This document shows, in pieces, positions 36,833 to 47,215 of a stretch of 64,000 bases of DNA. Both the position numbers and the translations under genes were made by a program. Each line of letters opens with the position of its first letter. The first letter of the stretch is position 1. The notes below the pieces were generated by a model, which made no database searches, was not told the origin of the DNA, and worked only from the letters and a program-made list of their open reading frames with translations. This DNA comes from Paraescarpia echinospica (Eukaryota > Annelida > Polychaeta > Sabellida > Siboglinidae). The DNA lies in assembly GCA_020002185.1 (NCBI GenBank), contig CM034534.1:31199454-31263453 (forward strand), in the 5' to 3' direction.

Positions 36833-38000
36833 GTTGATCGCTAGGTGGCGTAAGGTGGCACTTGTTTTTTGTCACTGCGTGATTCAAAATCATTTTTGCA
36901 ATTTAACGTTTAATTTTGTCTGTGACACTTGTGTAGAATTAGTGTCAACGTATTGCACTGATTGCTTAAACAAACATTTTATAAATTGTCACCACCAACG
37001 CTGTTAAATCTTGTACTTAAATTATTTGGGCGATAATACAGGTCGATTTGATTTTCGCGCTAGCAGGCTTACGTACACAACATACTAAGGCAGGACAGTC
37101 CCCTTATAAACTATATACTAACAGCCCTTTTCAACAAGACGTTCTTTTATACCAAGAATCGCCCTGGGGGTGAAGACCTCTGACTTTTCTTTGCACGGGC
37201 ACTAAACGTCTTGTTACTTTGCACAGGCCTGCTGAGCGCAAACAATCATACGACCTGTAATATTGCCATTGATTATCGCCAACCCACTCTTTAATAGCCT
37301 AGCAATTTACATATTTTTAGTACAATTATACAGTTTTAGAATATTTTATTATTTTCAATTATTTATTATTTTTATGAGACATTATCATTTTATTCTTCAC
37401 CATTTTGAGGAAAGAAAATGTCACCAGCATTTTTATTGTGTGTTTTATTTTTATCCTGTTCTGCTGCTTCGAGAGGTCACGATTTTACGCTGTGCAAGCC
37501 ACTTAGTCCCCAACGGTCGGCTGTCATTGTAACAGTTTCTCAGTACATGAGAACACAAAATTCCTTGTCACATCTTCACAGTTTGCTGTGTCTTAATCTT
37601 TGCTTTAATAGAAAGTTACTGCCAATCCCCCGCTCTAAGCCAACGTTTAAATTGGCAATTATTTTACTACTAGCAGGAGATGTAAGTCTTAATCCTGGAC
37701 CTGTTATCAGGCGCAATATTCGAGTAGCCACCACTAACGTTCGATCTATTCGAGACAAAACAGCCTCGCTTACCGATTTATTAACTTCCAAGACAACAGA
37801 CATTCTTTCAGTCACTGAGACCTGGCTCAGACCACATGACACAGCTGCATGCATTGCTGACATTTCTCCTTCCAGTTTCACCTTCCATCATCGTCCACGT
37901 TCAGTTGGGCGAGGTGGTGGTTTTGGATTTCTCGTCTCAAAACAGTTCAAAGTTAATTTGCATTCAAACCCTGATTACTCCAGCTTTGAGGCCATCTGTG
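36833..38000 (+). mobile_element. Second copy of the 2A-type CR1-like LINE, cut by the gap
   Basis: The 5' UTR begins with GATCGCTAGGTGGCG. The coding frame (37418-38000) is intact as far as the gap: hydrophobic N-terminus (SPAFLLCVLFLSCSAAS), the 2A-like LLLAGDVSLNPGP at about 37665-37703, then the APE endonuclease start (TTNVRSIRDK, then TETWLRPHD). The copy is diverged from the 17.1-kb one but colinear with it. It would probably continue for about 3 kb were the gap sequence known. Confidence 0.9.
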
Positions 38001-39000
38001 NNNNNNNNNNNNNNNNNNNNNNNNNNNNNNNNNNNNNNNNNNNNNNNNNNNNNNNNNNNNNNNNNNNNNNNNNNNNNNNNNNNNNNNNNNNNNNNNNNNN
38101 NNNNNNNNNNNNNNNNNNNNNNNNNNNNNNNNNNNNNNNNNNNNNNNNNNNNNNNNNNNNNNNNNNNNNNNNNNNNNNNNNNNNNNNNNNNNNNNNNNNN
38201 NNNNNNNNNNNNNNNNNNNNNNNNNNNNNNNNNNNNNNNNNNNNNNNNNNNNNNNNNNNNNNNNNNNNNNNNNNNNNNNNNNNNNNNNNNNNNNNNNNNN
38301 NNNNNNNNNNNNNNNNNNNNNNNNNNNNNNNNNNNNNNNNNNNNNNNNNNNNNNNNNNNNNNNNNNNNNNNNNNNNNNNNNNNNNNNNNNNNNNNNNNNN
38401 NNNNNNNNNNNNNNNNNNNNNNNNNNNNNNNNNNNNNNNNNNNNNNNNNNNNNNNNNNNNNNNNNNNNNNNNNNNNNNNNNNNNNNNNNNNNNNNNNNNN
38501 NNNNNNNNNNNNNNNNNNNNNNNNNNNNNNNNNNNNNNNNNNNNNNNNNNNNNNNNNNNNNNNNNNNNNNNNNNNNNNNNNNNNNNNNNNNNNNNNNNNN
38601 NNNNNNNNNNNNNNNNNNNNNNNNNNNNNNNNNNNNNNNNNNNNNNNNNNNNNNNNNNNNNNNNNNNNNNNNNNNNNNNNNNNNNNNNNNNNNNNNNNNN
38701 NNNNNNNNNNNNNNNNNNNNNNNNNNNNNNNNNNNNNNNNNNNNNNNNNNNNNNNNNNNNNNNNNNNNNNNNNNNNNNNNNNNNNNNNNNNNNNNNNNNN
38801 NNNNNNNNNNNNNNNNNNNNNNNNNNNNNNNNNNNNNNNNNNNNNNNNNNNNNNNNNNNNNNNNNNNNNNNNNNNNNNNNNNNNNNNNNNNNNNNNNNNN
38901 NNNNNNNNNNNNNNNNNNNNNNNNNNNNNNNNNNNNNNNNNNNNNNNNNNNNNNNNNNNNNNNNNNNNNNNNNNNNNNNNNNNNNNNNNNNNNNNNNNNN
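38001..39000. other. Assembly gap, exactly 1,000 N
   Basis: The round length indicates a placeholder of unknown true size. A 2A-type LINE enters from the left and a Polinton gene from the right, so neither end of those elements can be read. Confidence 0.99.
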
Positions 39001-39536
39001 TTCTCGAGCGTACGGATTTAACCGAACGAGTACAGGTAGCGGCGTACAATCAACTGCTGACTCGTTACAACGCCATGGAGACGTCTCGCGCGCAGCAACC
39101 GATGCGAGTGTCCGTAGTGAAGAGCGAGTCGCCGATGACGCTCGACCAGCCGCCACCGCCGCCCGACCAATCGCCGGACGATACGGAGAGCGAGATGGTG
39201 AAGAGCGTACCGAAAATTCTGAAAGAAAAAGCCCGCCTCCTGATGGCGAGACTGAAAGCCGATCCGCTGATTCGCTGGAGAGATCGAGGGGAGCTCGTGT
39301 ACGACGGTGCGCCTATCGCCGGAAGCAACATGGTAGATCTAGTGAACGATCTCATGCGAAAGAGGAAGAAGACGCCCGCGCCGGTTGGCTGGGAAGCGTT
39401 TGGGGACCATATAAAGCGGCTGAACGACCCTATGGAGCTCGTCCGTAATCCCCAGCGTCGAGCGTACATACAGCGCGCGCAGAAGCGAAAGGGCCGCACT
39501 CGATCTGTCGAACGCATGCCGTGGGCCAACTTTTAG
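39001..39536 (+). CDS. Polinton protein of unknown function, C-terminal part
   Basis: Open from the gap edge to TAG/TAA at 39534-39536, 177 codons. It begins with a helical stretch, then a Pro/Asp linker (QPPPPPDQSPDDTESE), then a basic domain containing GELVYDGAPIAGSNMVDLVN and MRKRKK. A domain of this kind recurs in invertebrate Polintons next to the integrase, but its role is not known to me. No lesion in the visible part. The stop lies just before the small membrane-protein ORF. Confidence 0.6.
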
Positions 39537-39548
39537 CGCCCATACAGG

Positions 39549-39719
39549 ATGCCCGCCCGAAGATCAGTACTCGTCGTCGTCGTCGTCAACGCCGGCGTAA
39601 TCGCGGCGGCCTTCGCCGCCGCCCTCTTGTTCGCCGTATCGTCGCAAGAGCCATGGCGGTGGTGTCCCAGCGGTCTCGTGGTGCGCAACGAAAGCGCCAA
39701 CAACGTGACGACCGACTGA
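39549..39719 (+). CDS. Small membrane protein, 56 aa
   Basis: ATG at 39549 opens 56 codons to TGA at 39717. After MPARRS comes a hydrophobic segment of about 24 residues (LVVVVVNAGVIAAAFAAALL) and then a short polar tail. It is a single-pass membrane protein by appearance. It overlaps the integrase frame starting at 39653, a compact arrangement expected of Polinton genes. Too short for a standard ORF cut-off; function unknown. Confidence 0.45.
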   Translation: MPARRSVLVVVVVNAGVIAAAFAAALLFAVSSQEPWRWCPSGLVVRNESANNVTTD

Positions 39720-40531
39720 AGCGCGCCTACTTCGACCCGAAACGGGCGGGCGGGCAGTTACGGCGGCGTCGACGCGTTGCACCGGGCGACTGCGGTACCC
39801 AAGCCGATCGTCGAGCGGTGGCTATCGGAGCAGGACGCCTATATGCTTCACAAGCCGGTCAGACGCCGTTTCAAGCGACGTTGCGTTATCGTGGGCGGTC
39901 GAAACCAGCAGTAGCAAGCCGATCTCGTCGACGTGGCTAAACTGATAAAACACAACGACAGTATAGCGTTCCTATTGACGGTCATCGACGTCTTCTCGAA
40001 GCGGACGTGGTGCGTCCCGTTGAAGAGTAAATCCAGTCCGGCGCTCGTTGCGGCCTTCGAGGGCCTGCTGTCGTCGCCGCAACAGCCGCCGAACGCCCTG
40101 CAGACCGACAAGGGGACGGTGTTTCTCAACAGGCCCCTTCAGACGCTTTTGAAGGCGCGCGGCGTCCACCATTTCGTGACGCACTACGAGGAGACCAAAG
40201 CGAGTGTCGTGGAGCGATTCAATCGTACGCTGAAGACACGCATGTGGAGGTACTTCACGAAGCATCAGACACTGAAGTACGTGGAGCCGTTGCAGGACTT
40301 CGTGCGGTCGTACAACAACGCCTACCATCGAAGCATCGGTAGGACGCCGGCGAGCGTCAACGCAGCGAATCAGGAGAGCGTGTGGCAGCGGCTGAAAGGC
40401 GGCGTCGGGTGTCAAAAAAACAAGCCGAAACTGCGAGAGCGGGACCGCGTACGCATCAGCAAGGCGAAGGGACGTTTCAAGAAGGGGTACATGGCTAACT
40501 GGAGCGAAGAGCTCTTCACCGTCGTAGAATC
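39653..40531 (+). pseudogene. Polinton integrase (rve, F54H12.3-like), frameshift and nonsense
   Basis: It would insert the element's DNA. The N-terminal part starts at ATG 39653, changes frame near 39745-39757, and meets TAG at 39912-39914 two codons before the first catalytic Asp (39921-39923, QADLVDV). The core is then open: second Asp in QTDKGTVF (40107-40109) and Glu in VVERFNRT (40212-40214), 34 residues apart, a DDE triad. The C-terminal part has a DRVRISKAKGRFKKGY chromodomain-like segment. At about 40530 it runs straight into the next gene, so its C-terminus is deleted. Confidence 0.9.
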
Positions 40532-41554
40532 CTGCATTCGATGTTCAGTCAAGTCGACGTGTCGCTGAACGGCACGCTCGTGACGTCGTCGACCAATACG
40601 TACCCGTACCGGGTCTACATAGAGACCCTGCTCAGTTACGGGTCCGACGCCAAAAGATCGCAGCTCGAGGCCGACCTGTGGTGAAAGGACACGGCCGGGC
40701 GCATGGAGACGGCGGGGAACAACAACGGCGGGTACGCGCATCGGCACCACTACATACACGACAGCCGCCAGTTTGACATGTTGGGACGCCTGCACGTCGA
40801 CGTGTTCGTGCAAAACCGGTACCTGCTGAACGGCGTGGACGTAAAGGTGCGACTGGTGCGAAGCAAGGACGCCTTCGCGCTCATAGGCGACGTCGTCGAT
40901 CCGGGGTTCAAGACCGTCCTGCTGGAGACCTACCTGCAGGTGCGAAAGGCCAAGATGAATCCGGCCGTCCAGCTCGGTCACATCAAAGCACTGACGAGGG
41001 GGAAGGCCATGTACCCGATGCGTCGCGTCGACTGCAAGGTGTTCTCGATACCGCAGGGCACGATGTCTCATACACACGAGAACGTCTACCTGGGCACGCT
41101 CCCGAGACGCGTATTCATGTGCCTGATCGACAACGACTCCTACAACGGGGCCTACGATAAAAACCCGTTCAACGCGAAGCACAGCGACATAAACTTCCTC
41201 GCCCTCTACGTCGACGGACGCCAGGTGCCGAGCAAGCCCCTGCAGCCGGACTTCGCACATCGGCGCTACATCCGAAGCTACATGAACGTGTTCGCCGCGA
41301 CGGGCAAGGCGTACGAGGACGAGGGGATCGACCTGACGCGCGCCGAATTCGGCGACGGCTACACCATCTTCGGCTTCGACCTATCGCCCGACTGCTGCGA
41401 CGGCGAACACTTCAACGTCGTGCGGAAGGGGAACCTGCGAGCTGAGATCCACTTCGCGCAGGCGCTCCCCTGGACGGTGAACGTCGTCGTGTACGGGGAG
41501 TTCGAGACGGTGCTCGAAATCGACAAGAACCGGAACGTCGTGTACGAGTACTGA
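40529..41554 (+). pseudogene. F54H12.2-like protein, putative major capsid protein, N-terminally deleted
   Basis: Sequence of this family starts abruptly at 40529 in a frame different from the integrase (FSQVDVSLNGTLVT), so roughly the first hundred residues are missing. An in-frame TGA at 40682-40684 follows ADLW, after which 283 codons are open from ATG 40703 to TGA 41552. The C-terminus (VYGEFETVLEIDKNRNVVYE) is the hallmark of the family found beside the integrase in invertebrate Polintons. A double jelly-roll capsid role is inferred from gene order and the beta-rich pattern; I cannot test it here. Confidence 0.8.
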
Positions 41555-41555
41555 G

Positions 41556-42005
41556 ATGGTCACGTTTCAGCTGATAGATCGCCTGTCGATCGACACGTAC
41601 ACTAAAAACATCGTCGTCGGCGTCGTGCCTAAAGACGAGCTTCCGCGACGGCGGCTCACCGCCTACCCGACGGCGTTCGTGTGCAACACCGACGACGACG
41701 ACGAACCGGGGAAGCACTGAGTGGCTATGTACGTGGACGCCGACCGGCGAGGCGAGTACTTCGATTCGTACGGCCTGCCGCTGCTGCACGCCGACTTCCG
41801 CGCCTTCCTTCGCCGCAACTGCGACTCGTGGACGTATAACGACAAGAGACTGCAGAGCGGTGTATCTAACGTGTGCGGACAATATTGCGTCGCCTTCCTG
41901 CTCTTACGATGCCGCGGTATGCCACTAAGCGGCTTTCAGTAACTGTTCGGTCCCGATAGGGTGAACAAAGACTGTCTCGTATTCGACTGGCTAAAGCCGC
42001 ATTGA
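41556..42005 (+). pseudogene. Adenain-like cysteine protease with two stops
   Basis: ATG 41556 is one base after the capsid-like stop. In virus-like elements this protease matures capsid proteins. The catalytic His (codon 41715-41717, GKH) is followed at once by TGA (41718-41720); the frame then continues with MYVDADRRGEYFDSYG. The nucleophile lies in CGQYC (Cys codon 41886-41888), with the oxyanion Gln two residues before. A second stop, TAA, lies at 41940-41942, and the frame ends at TGA 42003. Length of about 150 codons is normal for the family. Confidence 0.85.
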
Positions 42006-42123
42006 ACGCTTATCGCTTGTTATTATTAGACGACCGAGTATTCGAACCGACTTTCTCGGATCTGTCGGTCGCGGGCTCCTCGCCGTGCTAGGCAGGCAAG
42101 ACCAAAGTAGTGAGGTTGTAGTA

Positions 42124-42129
42124 AATAAA
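42124..42129 (+). terminator. AATAAA polyadenylation signal
   Basis: The first AATAAA downstream of the plus-strand Polinton genes, about 120 bp after the protease frame. It would end the plus-strand transcript before the convergent polymerase gene. Confidence 0.5.
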
Positions 42130-42174
42130 AAACGATGAAAACTGTACCGCGTGTTCACTCATTTTTTATTCGTA

Positions 42175-42276
42175 CATACATACATACATACCCTAGGGGT
42201 AGGTCCTAACTAGGGGTCCCTAGGGGAAGGCCTCCCCTATATATAATAGGTCCCTACTTCTAGGGAGTGGGTCCCC
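42175..42276. repeat. CCTAGGGG-rich palindromic spacer between convergent genes
   Basis: TACA repeats are followed by several CCTAGGGG, GGTCC and GGGACC elements that can pair with one another. It lies exactly between the plus-strand genes and the stop of the minus-strand polymerase (42277). Confidence 0.6.
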
Positions 42277-45200
42277 TTATACGAGTATCGGAGCCGTGGT
42301 GACGCCGTCGTCGAGCACGCGACGTTTGGCGTAAAAGTAGCTCAACGCCGCGCGCTCCTGAATGTATGTCAGCACGGACGATTCCTTCACTTGGAAGCCG
42401 CGGTTCCAGCCGCCGGCGCTCCGTCGACCGCGCAGCACGCCGAGGAAGACGTCCTTGTCGACGTCGTTCTGACGCTTCCTCAGGCCCTTCGTACTGTACT
42501 TGTCGCCGCCGTCGCCGCCGAAACAGTAGTACGTCTTGCTGCAGAGCGCGACGATTCCGCGACCGGACCATTCCTCTTTGAAGTGGCCCGGCGTTCGCTT
42601 GTCGTACCTGCGCCGTCACGCGCAACATTCGTCGGGCGCGTCCCACGCTCGGCCGGCGAGCCTGCGCCGCACGTACGCCTCCGCGTGCGCGTCGCTGTGA
42701 TACGACGGGAACCATTCGCCGCGGTGCGGAAAGTAGTGTTCGCGCTTAGCCGTCGCCAGGAGCTCGTCGAGGTCGCGTCCCGCGAGGCTCAAATACGCCG
42801 AGTCCGTGTCCATTGCGCAGTACTGGAACAGGGGGCGCGGAATGTAGGCGGCGATGAAATCTTAGTAAAATTCCAGCATACGCAGTTTGGCGTACAAATA
42901 CACGAAGTAGCCGATCTGGATGGCAGCGCGTACCGGGCGGTTCGCTTGTTCAGCGCCACCTCGTAGAGGCCGTCGGGAACGATGACGTCGAGCTGACGGA
43001 AGCGTCGATCGTTGATCAGCGTCGCGGCGCCAGCGGACGTGCAGAACTTGATGTCGCGGTGCAGGTGGACCCGCGTGATCGTTTTCCCGTAGGAACTGTT
43101 GCAGAGAAATTTGAACGTATCGGCGATGATGGTCTTGTCGGGGTCGGCGTCGCCCTCGCGTCGTGCGGCGGAGACCGTGTCGCCGAAGGGACGAAAGCAC
43201 GCGACCGGCTCGTACTCGACGATCTGGTAGACGTGCTCGACGACGAGTCCGTGCCGCAGATACCACCGCAGTAGCGGCGACGCGAGCAGAATCTTGGCGC
43301 CGAAGAAGCTCCCCACGAGCGTGCGCTGAGGCCAGGCGAGGAGCTCGTGTGTTTCGGCGTAGCGACGCATGAACGGGCTGAGATCGTCGCGCGCTATGTA
43401 GGCGTTCTTGAAGATCGGCTGCATCTCGGCGAAGGCGTCGCGCAGCGACTCCGGAACGGTGATGTCGGAATCGACGAGGCCGAACAGCGTGCCGTCCAGC
43501 ACGGCCTTCAGGATCGTCGACCGCGTAACGGCGGCGCCGCCACCGTCGGTCAGCTCCGCGGCGGCGGCGGTCTCGTCGCGCGCCACCGGCACTCCCACAT
43601 CTCGACGACGGTGATGAAGCGGCGAAGGTAGCCCGTGACGGCGGCCGTCTCGGCGTACAGTTGACTCATCGGCTTGCCGTTCACCGCGTTCGTCTCCTTC
43701 CCCGTGCACGGGCAGCCGTGGAAGAAGCACCCTCGGAACTTGTACGCCGTCCGCGTCTCGCGACACCAGCCGTCGACCCGGTACTTGCCGACGCGCTTCT
43801 CACGCCCGTTGAGCTGGTGTCGCATGCGCGCCACCGTCCGCGCCGCCTCCCACGTCAGCCACTCCACGGACAGGCGGCCGTAGCGGTGCACGCATTCCGG
43901 TCGAAAGGCATTCTCCACGCGACGGCGCGTGTACCACCCCGTCGGCATCTCCTGCGTGATCGCCCATAGGTAGAGGCCGTTTGCGTTCGAAGCCGACAAT
44001 CGAGCGGCAGGGCCGCGCCGACTCGCCGTACTCGTCGCGCCGAAGAGTGGTCACGTCGGCCTCGTGGTAGCGCGCGAAAATGATCGAGGGGCCGCCAACG
44101 ATCTGCGATTGTAGGAGCCGGTGCAGGTCCTTGTTCGGTTCGTTGAAGAGCGTGAAGTGGAGCATCGACGGCAGATCGTTGAACAGGTACAGCAGGGTCA
44201 GGCCCGGTACGCTGATGGCGTCCTTGAACATGTCGATGAGACGCTGCCGATAGAAGGCGAACTGCTTGTCGAAGGCCTCCGGGAAAGGCACCACGTCCCT
44301 ATTGTTATACCACACGAGGTAGTCACGCAGTGTTTTCATCCGTTCGTCGCGCCATACCTTCGCGCAACCCTCGTACTCGTCGGCGGAGATGCCTTCGCGC
44401 TTCAGGTGGCTGTAGAAGGCCTCGCGCGGCGGCAGCTCGGTCTCGTCCAGTTTTCGCATGTCGTCGATGTACTCGTAGGGAAAGTGGCCCTTCGTCGCCT
44501 CGCAGCTGTAGGCCTTCAGAAACCTATCGTAGCTGACGCCGGGGGCCAGGTAGTTGGTGATGTCCAGGAACTTGAGCGTCGCAGTCGTTAGGCACATAAA
44601 GTTATTCTGACGCTTGATCGTAAACGCCGACGAGACGCTGTGCGCCTCGCTGGTCATGAACAGGGGCGACAGGTATTTCTTGACGACGTTCAAGTCGTAC
44701 TTGCCCGAATTGAAGCCGAGGACGGGGAGGCGGCGCAGGTGCGTCCACAGGCGGTCGCCGAGCACCGTGTACGGGCTCTTATCGCGCGACGCCTCCTTCT
44801 CCGCATAGGTACGAGCGACAGCACTTTCCGCATAGGTACGAGCGACAGAACAGCGACACGTCGGTTATGTAGGAATAGTGCGTCTCTCACAGATTGACGC
44901 TCATGGTAGTCGGGTAGCGGTGGAGTGAGCGGCGGACCACTTCAGTGGTGGCGTCCTCTTCCGTCAGTCGATACACGGTCACATTCGTTTCGAAGACCGT
45001 CTCCACCCGGTCGAGTTCGTTCAGCGGGACGCCGGCGAATGCGTAGTAGGGTTGGCCGCCGCCGGCGACGCTGTAGTCGGCATAGAGCCTTAAGGCCGAG
45101 GTCGTCAAATCGTCTACGCGGAAGTCGGCGCCCAATGCAGCGCCAGTCAGCGGAAGAGGCACATGTTTTCGATGTACGGTTGATTGTGGCGATCTTTCAC

Positions 45201-45470
45201 TAGGCCGATGAGCGCCTTGTTGTTGAGCAGGTAGTCGGGGAGTCGCTGCTAGCGCGCGCTCCCGATAGGATGGTAGATGATGGCGTTGAGGAAGTACGTA
45301 ACGTTCGTCACCAACTCGGCGATCCACCCCGAGTCGGGTCGCTGCGCGATCACTTACTGCAGAACGTCGGGCTGTCGAGCGGCGTCGAGGAAACGTTCGA
45401 ACGACGCGGCGTCGGTAACGAGGACGGGCGACTCGAGATAGCATTCGCATCAGATACATGAATCGGCCAG
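42277..45470 (-). pseudogene. Polinton protein-primed DNA polymerase B, multiply broken
   Basis: Copies the element's DNA. From the N-terminus: a divergent region with several stops (45470-44890); exonuclease part with VLGFNSGKYDLN (about 44710) and a YNNRDVVPF Exo III-like motif; motif A split by an extra base in its Asp codon (43986-43988; the other frame continues NANGLYLWA); a frame change near 43560 in a GCG run; motif B KFLCNSSYGKT (about 43100); a frame change near 42930; TAA 42862-42864; motif C DTDSAYLS (about 42800); TGA 42616-42618; C-terminus GHFKEEWSGRGIVALCSKTY and a final segment to TAA 42277. At least five lesions. Confidence 0.9.
44800..44848. repeat. 22-bp direct repeat inside the polymerase gene
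   Basis: TCCGCATAGGTACGAGCGAC occurs at 44800 and again at 44827, separated by 5 bp, in the polymerase N-terminal region. Confidence 0.9.
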
Positions 45471-45610
45471 TCTCCCTGTGACGCAGGATAAACCCGTACG
45501 ATAAATTTATTTTAAAGGCTCGAGCATCAGTCGTAGTCGGGCGTCGTGCGCGGACGTCTCCGAACAGTCGGACATATCGAAATTATATCTAGACTGGACG
45601 GGACCGCGCA

Positions 45611-45928
45611 CTACAGACTACGGATGCTCGACCAGTGTTCGCGAACGGTACGCCGTAGGTCGTCGTCATCGCGCGCCGGCGGCGGCGACGTCGGCGTACC
45701 GCAGACTCTTAAATGTCGCAACATATTGTCGCACTTGGCGAACCATCGATTGCATTTCGGACACGCGTGATTACCGCCGCCGCCGCCGCCGCCACAGCTT
45801 TTCAGATGCCGCACCATATCGGAGCGACTGGCGAACATTCGATTGCATTTCGGACATGCGTGCATCGTCGGTGACAGCGGCGCGGAATGCACGTTCGTCC
45901 TAGTCGAGCCCGGAACGATATTAACCAC
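45611..45928 (-). CDS. Two zinc fingers, probable N-terminal part of the polymerase
   Basis: A frame of 105 codons holds two fingers of nearly the same sequence: CPKCNRMFASRSDMVRHLKS and CPKCNRWFAKCDNMLRHLRV, each followed by Cys (C2HC type), joined by a poly-Gly linker. Zinc fingers of this sort often precede the polymerase in invertebrate Polintons, so it may be the polymerase N-terminus, separated by lesions at 45470-45610. It could also be a separate DNA-binding protein. Confidence 0.7.
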   Translation of the reverse strand: MVNIVPGSTRTNVHSAPLSPTMHACPKCNRMFASRSDMVRHLKSCGGGGGGGNHACPKCNRWFAKCDNMLRHLRVCGTPTSPPPARDDDDLRRTVREHWSSIRSL

Positions 45929-46117
45929 GACGAATTACCGACACCGTCTATAAGGCCGCGCGCAACGACCGCTAGGTGATGGTGGTGGTGGTGGTGGTGG
46001 CAGCCGCCATTTTCTGGACGGCGGGGCGAATTTTTTCTCACGCGCCGCGCGGTTTGTTTGCAGCTAGGCAGCGAACATTCTGGATGGTTTGTCTCACCGC
46101 CCCGTCAGGTGGCAACG

Positions 46118-46445
46118 CTACCGTCAAGTTTGTTTGCACTGGGATAGCCGTCAGGTGGCAGCGCTGTCGACTACCCAGTCCGTTAGCAGGGGCTCGCTGG
46201 GTATGTCTGGATGGCAGTGTTTTTTGGCGTTACTCTACAGTATGTTTGTTTCTTTGTTTCACTGGGATGACGGCGCGACAGAGGCTGTCGTCAATTCGAA
46301 GTATCGTAGCGCTGGATGGCAGCGCGCTACCGTCAAGTTTGTTTGCACTGAGACAGCCGTCAGTTGGCAGCGCTGTCGACTACCCCGTCCGTTAGCAGGT
46401 TATGTCTGGATGGCAGCGAATTGTTTTGGCGCTACTCTACAGTTG
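46118..46445. repeat. Two tandem copies of a 207-bp unit
   Basis: GCTACCGTCAAGTTTGTTTG starts at 46118 and 46325, and TGTCTGGATGGCAG with GGCG(T/C)TACTCTACAG follows in both copies. It may belong to the right terminal region of the Polinton. Confidence 0.8.
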
Positions 46446-46639
46446 TTTGTTACACTGGGATGACGGCGCAGCAGCGGAGGAGGAAGCTGTCTTACTACCC
46501 GTCGTCAGTTCGTAGTATCGATGCGTTGGATGGCAGCAATTTGTTTGTACTGGGACGATGGCGCAGAGGTGGACGTGTCGACAACAGGAGGCGGGTTTTT
46601 TTTTGTTCATACGTTTTATTAAGCATCATCATCATCATA

Positions 46640-47215
46640 CATCACCACAGTAAGGCTTTATGCCACAGCGAGGTAATAAGGCTTTATGCCACAGTGGGTT
46701 ATGTCGGTGGAAATAAACCACGCTACTACATGTTACAGTAAGTCTTTATGCCACAGCAGGGTAATAAGGCTTTATGCCACAGCACGGTAAATATGTCGGT
46801 GTAAATAAACCGCGCTACATGTTATACACAGTAAAGCTTTATGCTACAGCGGAGTAATAAGGCTTTATGCCACAGCAGTGTAAATATGTCGGTGTAAATA
46901 AACCGCGCAATGTTCAATTCGGCACTGCTACAGCAGGGTGCAAATATAATGTTCGGCAGTATAAACGACGCCACAGGTTAATGTTCATTGGTGTAAATAA
47001 ACCGCGCAATTAATGTTCAATTCGGCACTGCTACAGCAGGGTAAATATGTCGATGCAACTAAACCGCGCTATATAGTCCGCACTGCTACAGCAGGGTAAT
47101 ACATAATAAGGCTTTATGCGGGTGCAACTTAATCGCGCAATACGTTCAACAATTCGGCAGTATAAACGACGCCACAGGGTAATGTTCATCTTCACGCCAC
47201 AGCATATTAGTCGGC
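46640..47215. repeat. Interspersed TAAGGCTTTATGCCACAG array
   Basis: At least six near copies of TAAGGCTTTATGCCACAG (46651, 46677, 46765, 46830 variant, 46857, 47107 partial) alternate with GTAAATATGTCGGTG and AATAAACCGCGC segments. No coding. Confidence 0.85.

Larger units (their letters stand above)
39001..46100. mobile_element. Maverick/Polinton element, decayed, left end lost in gap
   Basis: The gene set is diagnostic: rve integrase, adenain-like cysteine protease, capsid-like F54H12.2-type protein and protein-primed family B DNA polymerase, with plus-strand genes converging on a minus-strand polymerase. Polintons are self-synthesising, virus-like transposons. The FtsK/HerA-type packaging ATPase was not found and may lie in the gap. 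No terminal inverted repeat could be placed, so the right boundary is approximate. Stops and frameshifts in nearly all genes show it is inactive. Confidence 0.92.

Noticed and set aside
37418..39536. Long ORFs (361-676 aa) on both strands across the gap
   Set aside because: They are mostly X residues from the Ns; only their real edges (LINE on the left, Polinton gene on the right) carry information.
40412..41260. 282-aa minus-strand ORF
   Set aside because: Antisense shadow of the capsid-like gene in GC-rich DNA; no domain, whereas the plus frame has clear family motifs.
46000..47200. Right terminal inverted repeat of the Polinton
   Set aside because: Tandem repeats are present but the left end is in the gap, so no inverted partner can be shown.
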